Below, piece by piece: positions 59,601 through 64,000 of a stretch of 64,000 bases of DNA. Source of the stretch: Rhodamnia argentea (taxonomy: Eukaryota > Streptophyta > Magnoliopsida > Myrtales > Myrtaceae); assembly GCF_020921035.1 (NCBI RefSeq), contig NC_063154.1:2232001-2296000 (forward strand), written 5' to 3'. The notes beneath the pieces were generated by a model. That model ran no database searches. It was not told the origin of the DNA and worked only from the letters and a program-made list of their open reading frames with translations. Each line of letters begins with the position of its first letter. Positions within the stretch are counted from its first letter, which is position 1. Both the position numbers and the translations under genes were made by a program.

Positions 59601-62600
59601 TTCTTGGTTGTGATTTCTTTCTGAGCTCTGGAGGACAGTATTCTGTCCATAATCCTAGATAACCGTAGTAAGTAGTTTAGAGAGCAGGATAGCTAACTTC
59701 TTAATTAGCAGTGTAGAAAACTCGTGTAGATTGCTGACATACAAAAATTTTATGTAAGAAATCACACACAATGCTGCAGTTTATACCCCGCCTTTAAAGT
59801 ATGGCTTATATGCTATCTGCACTTAAGAGTTGCTCTTGGGAGAATTTATTTGAGTTTCATGAAATTCTGGGCCAGCATCATGGAACTGTAGTGTGTCCGG
59901 GAGTTTGATGTTGCATGCTGTATGTGATACAGTGAGATTCCTAACTTAAGCTTGTGGTATTTGCAGTCAGGGAAGCTATGCCTATGTAGGTATTTGTTGC
60001 CTTCTTGTCTGAGTAGGTGTCGGCATCTGCATAACGTGGAGTTCTCAGCAAATGTAGCAGTGTCCCATGATGTAAAAATCGTTGGACTAGCAGATGCCGT
60101 TGAAGGGCGTGTTAATATAGTTATCAGCAATGGGCAGGTATATCAACATGCACGGAAAACTATCTCATTCACCTACTGTAGGTCCTTGAGTTGTAAGTTG
60201 ACTACAGGTATTGCAAAAAACTGTGCTTGCGGGATACTTGCGAATTTGGGGTAGTGGGGTTGGGGCGCCTGTTTTTTTATTTTATTTTTAATAACCATTT
60301 CTTTTGGTTGGGGGTGGGGGAAGCTTTTTGCTGGTAGTGGGTTGGAGATAGCAGCTAAAAGTGTGCCTGGTATTGTGGGACAAGGCATGCACGGGTGGGT
60401 AATGGGGTCCATCCCCAACCAACCCTGTGCACTACTGACACAAAAGTCAGCCGCGAACATATTATGTCATTTCTTTTTCAAATTGCTGCATGTGAGTAAG
60501 GAAGAGTAAAAGGATCTTGTCAAACATCTATTTGTAAAAGTTTGTCAAAATTTGTGCTTTGGCAATGAAAACATTTCCTAAGTATGGTTACAATTCCTCA
60601 GGGGCACTTGGTGACAAGACTCTAGATAAAAGGACAATAGAAGTTTCACTACTTGTTTGGGTAAAAAATGCTGTAAAAATACTTATCCTATAGATCTATG
60701 TAAATGGGAATTAGTGCAATCTCTCATCAAATATATTATTAGTGTGCTTTTATAACGTGCTTTGTGATTTGTAGTCATTTTATGCCTGTCAATATTGCCT
60801 AGTAGGAGAAATGGAGTTGCTAATGCTTGTTTAGGTAAACAACATAGGGTTTATTTTGCTTTTGTCAGGTTCATCCCTTTCTTCCGCTAATTATTTCTAC
60901 TTTTTGCATTACTTGTCTTTAAGCAAAAAGAAATTACTGGGTTGAAAAAGCCATGGTGGGTCAAATGGAAAGGGTAACTTGTCCCCTGCGCCAAATCTGG
61001 GTTTCCACATGGGTGCAGAAATGGGATAAAGAATCAAATAGCTACCCAGGCTCTGGGCCAGGGCAGATATGGGGGACAGGGACGGGGAGGGTATCCATCC
61101 CATCCAGAGGCTATACCTATTAAGAGTTCCTTTTGTAAGAGATACTACACTGCGCGTGTGCAAGTGCTATGTTTATTATCTTTTCTGCTTTTGCCAACAG
61201 TATATTAAGTAACTTTGAGCACTAGCACTTAAAAAGTCTTTTGTGGGGACTGCGTCTCTCATGTTATGTGTCTAAGAATTTGATGGTGCTGCCTATTACA
61301 GATCTAGGATTTCTCTATGAATTACTGATGATCAATGTTCTTCTGTTCAGATGTTTCGTTGTGCATTACGTCAAAGTCCTTCATCTTCATTGGTAAAAGA
61401 TTGCATGGAAGCAATGACTGAGGGGATGATTTCTAGCCTCTATAATCATTTTCTCGCGCTTCTTTGGGGGGATAATGATGTAACCTACTTATCAAAGGCC
61501 AATTCAAGTGTTGACTCAGAATGGGTCTCATTTAGCAGCATAATGTTGCAAATGTGCAGAAGATCCACATCCATTTCAGAGAAACTTCCGGTTTCAACTT
61601 GTCAGTCATCATGGGATTTCCTTGTGAATAGCCAATTCCATCAAAATTACTGCAAACTGAGCTCTTTTACTGGAGCTTCCTCTCAAGATGAACTAGAGAG
61701 TCAGGCAGTAGAGTGCAGTAGATCGGTTACAGAAGCTAAGCCCACAGAAGATAACATATTTTACTCTGAGCTACTGGTGAAGAGTTTAGATTCTTTACAT
61801 GCAGTATATGAAAGCCTCAAACTTGATAATCTGCGGAAGCTGTAAGTTCAGTCCTCAATAAACACATGGTGTGTATTTGGAACAACCTGATTTTAGCTTT
61901 TTTCTTGCCTTTTTTCTTTTGGCATTTGAGATTTGACATTTGTGCAACTGTGAACTAAACACCTTAAATATGTGATGATTTGAAGTCATTTAAGATATTT
62001 CATTATTATTGAATTTTTAAAATGATTTATTTTTATTCTCTGGGAAGGCCAAAATAGTATCTTCCGACATTTTATGAACCCTATTTTTGTAAGATGGCTT
62101 TTCTTTAGCTGAACCAAACAGTGTCCATCGTTGCTCATGTATTTTTCGTATTAGAATAATAGTTCCAGCGCCACTTCCTTTTTATGCAGCTGCACATACT
62201 GCATCAAATAGGATGTGGTTAAAGTGGTAAATTCTGTTTTGGGTGGCTTGTTAAGAAGTGAAGCCTGCTATGTGATGAAACGAGGGCGCTAGGGCATTTC
62301 TGGAATTGATGGTCTTTTCAATATAATGCAGTTGCAACTTTATATGGAAAGTGCTGTTACTTTATTTGAAAAATTCTAGCATTTTTAGGTCTATCAGAGT
62401 CTCGCAACTGCATTTCAGTTGTCAAAACTTATGACAAAGGCCATTCTCCCCTAATGATTTCAGTTTTTGAGTTCTTTAAAGTCCCTTGTCTCACAAGATG
62501 CGGTAAACTCAGAATTTACAGCTCAGTTAGAAGGTTTGCTTAATGCTGACTGTTATTTTTGTTCAAAGATAATAATTTTGGCAAGTAGAAGTTTTTAAGA

Positions 62601-64000
62601 AGCTATTATGTTTTTATCTGTTAATTCTGAAGTACCTACAGCTTCTTTGGAAATCTCTGTTGTGTGTGCATAAGTGATGGGTATGGCCAATCTCTGTTAT
62701 TGCAACAATTGAATATACATCTTTTGCTTATCAAAAGTTTTGTCCGCATGTCCTGAACTGTGATGATTAATGCCTGGAATTTGGATCATTATCTTGACCT
62801 TTTTGCTAATGTGTTGAGTGTTATCAACTCTAAATTTTCTATATTGTGGTTTCTCACCTGTTGCTTCTTCAGTAAAATGAATTCCACTTTCGGTGTCTGA
62901 ATATTAGTTTCTCCTATTTGTATAACTATGCAATCTTGATTTCGATGTTTTTTGCAGGGATTTGGAGCTTTTAGGAGTTCTCTTATGCAAAATTGCCAAG
63001 TTTTTGGGTGAGGAGTGCTATCTAGATCACTATGTTCGTGATTTTCCTTATCTCTTCAATAATCTTGGGATGCATAACTCTTCGTTGTCTGGAAGATCTC
63101 CACCCAATTTGTTCAGATGGCTTGAAAACTGCTTGCAACATGGTTTTAGCTCTGCTGATACCAATGATCTTCCACCTTTAGTTTGTAAAGAGGGAAGTTT
63201 TGCTGCAAGCCGAGCCAAAAAAATAGTTTCTTTTTATAGTTTACTATTCGGTGCCCAGCAGATAGGAGGTAATCATCCATGTGGAGTTTGCTGTAATGTT
63301 GCTATGGGATCTTATTCTACTGCTGAGGAGCATACTGTCTTGGCAATGGTCGGTGAAAAATTTGGACTGCAACAACTAGACAGCCTACCTCCTGGTGTGT
63401 CTCTTCCTTTGCGACATGTGAGTTATGCATCACGACTTCACACTTTTCCAATATCAAGTGCATCTTCTATGGTATCTTGCAACATAAACATGCTTGCAAA
63501 ACCCTGTGCGGCTAATAGTATCTATTCGTCAGGCAAGCGTTCTTTAACGTCCCAGTGCTAAAAGCTGCAGCAAAGAACGTCAGAAATTTTAATGAAGTTC
63601 TTCCCTATGGGCAATTGCCACTAGTTTCTGCATTTGATCATGAGATGGATGTAGAGTTCTTGGTTTATTGACTGCTTGTAACAGTTTTTCATCCTCCTAT
63701 TGGGGCTTTGCGGTGGCATCGTTACCGACATCCCTTGAACTTCTATTGATCATATTCATTGGATGTGTATTATTCCTGATTCGTGACGTTTAAATTGTGC
63801 TATTCAGGCTTTGGACAAGTGTCGAGAATCTCCTCCTACTGACTGGCCTGCTGCTGCTTATGTTCTTCTTGGTCGGGAAGATCTTGCCCTTACTCGTATA
63901 GAGCAGCCATGCAAAGCGAGTGTACAAGAAGCACAAGCAAACGAGAATTTGATTGAGATGTCCACTCCCTACATGCTTCATTTGCATCCTGTGACAATTC
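53617..64000 (+). CDS. APC1: Anaphase-promoting complex subunit 1, 5' part
   Basis: Largest scaffold of the APC/C ubiquitin ligase, which targets cyclins and securin for degradation. Exons: 53617-53822, 54822-54885, 56071-56155, 57412-57698, 57828-57933, 58024-58184, 58996-59183, 59355-59424, 59967-60137, 61351-61841, 62958-63417, 63808 onward. Phases agree at every GT-AG junction; about 827 residues are present and the gene runs off the window. It begins MSPGVRHLNVLGEFKPFGLV, and plant APC1 hallmarks follow: YDYFLFD, HEIFIRGN, IIWTTGSRVYKRF, CWCHLGD-EALLCVLQ, SIWPLPFGLLLEQA, LFGAQQIGG, GVSLPLRHALDKCRESPPTDWPAAAYVLLGRED (split here by the exon 11/12 intron) and PYMLHLHPV. This part covers the N-terminal WD40-like domain and the start of the middle domain. 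Its large introns carry G-rich repeats. A probable hAT-like element lies in its promoter. Confidence 0.95.
56390..56930 (+). repeat. Degenerate G-rich minisatellite in APC1 intron 3
   Basis: About 540 bases of loosely repeated units of roughly 14-18 bases built on GGGTCTTGGATCC / GGACCTAG / TCTGGGATC themes. The composition differs sharply from the AT-rich intron around it. The frame at 56721-56999 comes from this repeat and is not a gene. Flanking DNA (56200-56390 and 56940-57070) has GTTTGTTTCGAGG and GAAATATTTTT-like motifs common at plant DNA-transposon ends, so the whole may be a transposon body; that part is inference. Confidence 0.65.
59185..59300 (+). repeat. GT/GC microsatellite with G-run cluster beside an APC1 donor
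   Basis: The intron just after APC1 exon 7 opens with TCTCTCTGTGTGTGTGTGAG, then a cluster of five runs of at least three G with one- or two-base loops (59241-59265), then more GTGC repeats. The G runs lie on the transcribed sense strand, so they would be in the pre-mRNA. Confidence 0.85.

Overview
The window is nuclear DNA from a flowering plant, most likely a eudicot. The genes have many short AT-rich introns with GT-AG ends, all recognisable proteins match land-plant families, and the spacers hold plant-type transposons plus at least one scrap of chloroplast DNA. I cannot name the species from the sequence. Eight genes were rebuilt exon by exon, and in each the reading frame closes across every junction.

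Layout: (1) 336-541 (+), a tiny two-exon RPL41 gene encoding a 25-residue ribosomal protein, with a telobox/site II promoter. (2) 3357-10728 (-), RFT1, 14 exons, 517 aa. (3) 14135-17963 (-), ALG11, 7 exons, 463 aa. (4) 20612-32760 (-), clathrin heavy chain, 30 exons, 1705 aa. (5) 35162-38787 (+), a probably plastid-targeted alpha/beta hydrolase, 8 exons, 344 aa. (6) 40367-41822 (-), an AP2C-type (clade B) protein phosphatase 2C, 4 exons, 353 aa, with a MAPK-docking motif. (7) 44877-45415 (+), an Em/group 1 LEA protein, 2 exons, 94 aa, with a seed/ABA-type promoter. (8) 53617 to the window end (+), the first 12 exons of APC1, the largest anaphase-promoting-complex subunit, cut off by the window edge.

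The most notable arrangement is that ALG11 and RFT1 lie next to each other on the same strand. They carry out consecutive steps of dolichol-linked oligosaccharide assembly: ALG11 finishes Man5GlcNAc2-PP-dolichol on the cytosolic ER face, and RFT1 is needed for its appearance in the lumen. ALG11, the PP2C and the Em gene also recall a contiguous Arabidopsis chromosome 2 trio, so part of the window looks like an old conserved block into which other genes have been placed or from which Arabidopsis has lost genes.

The spacers between 34 and 47 kb contain four palindromic elements of about 335-570 bp, at least three with arms built from short tandem units. One ends 86 bp before the hydrolase start codon. 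Other mobile or foreign DNA includes a Copia-like LTR retrotransposon lacking RT/RNase H (48464-52551), a 202-bp hAT-like element with a perfect 8-bp target duplication (19559-19760), a probable hAT-like element before APC1, a LINE fragment inside an RFT1 intron, a chloroplast psbB fragment (NUPT), and a suspected mitochondrial insertion. Several local duplications affect introns or promoters. All calls rest on reading the sequence and recalling protein families; no database search was run.
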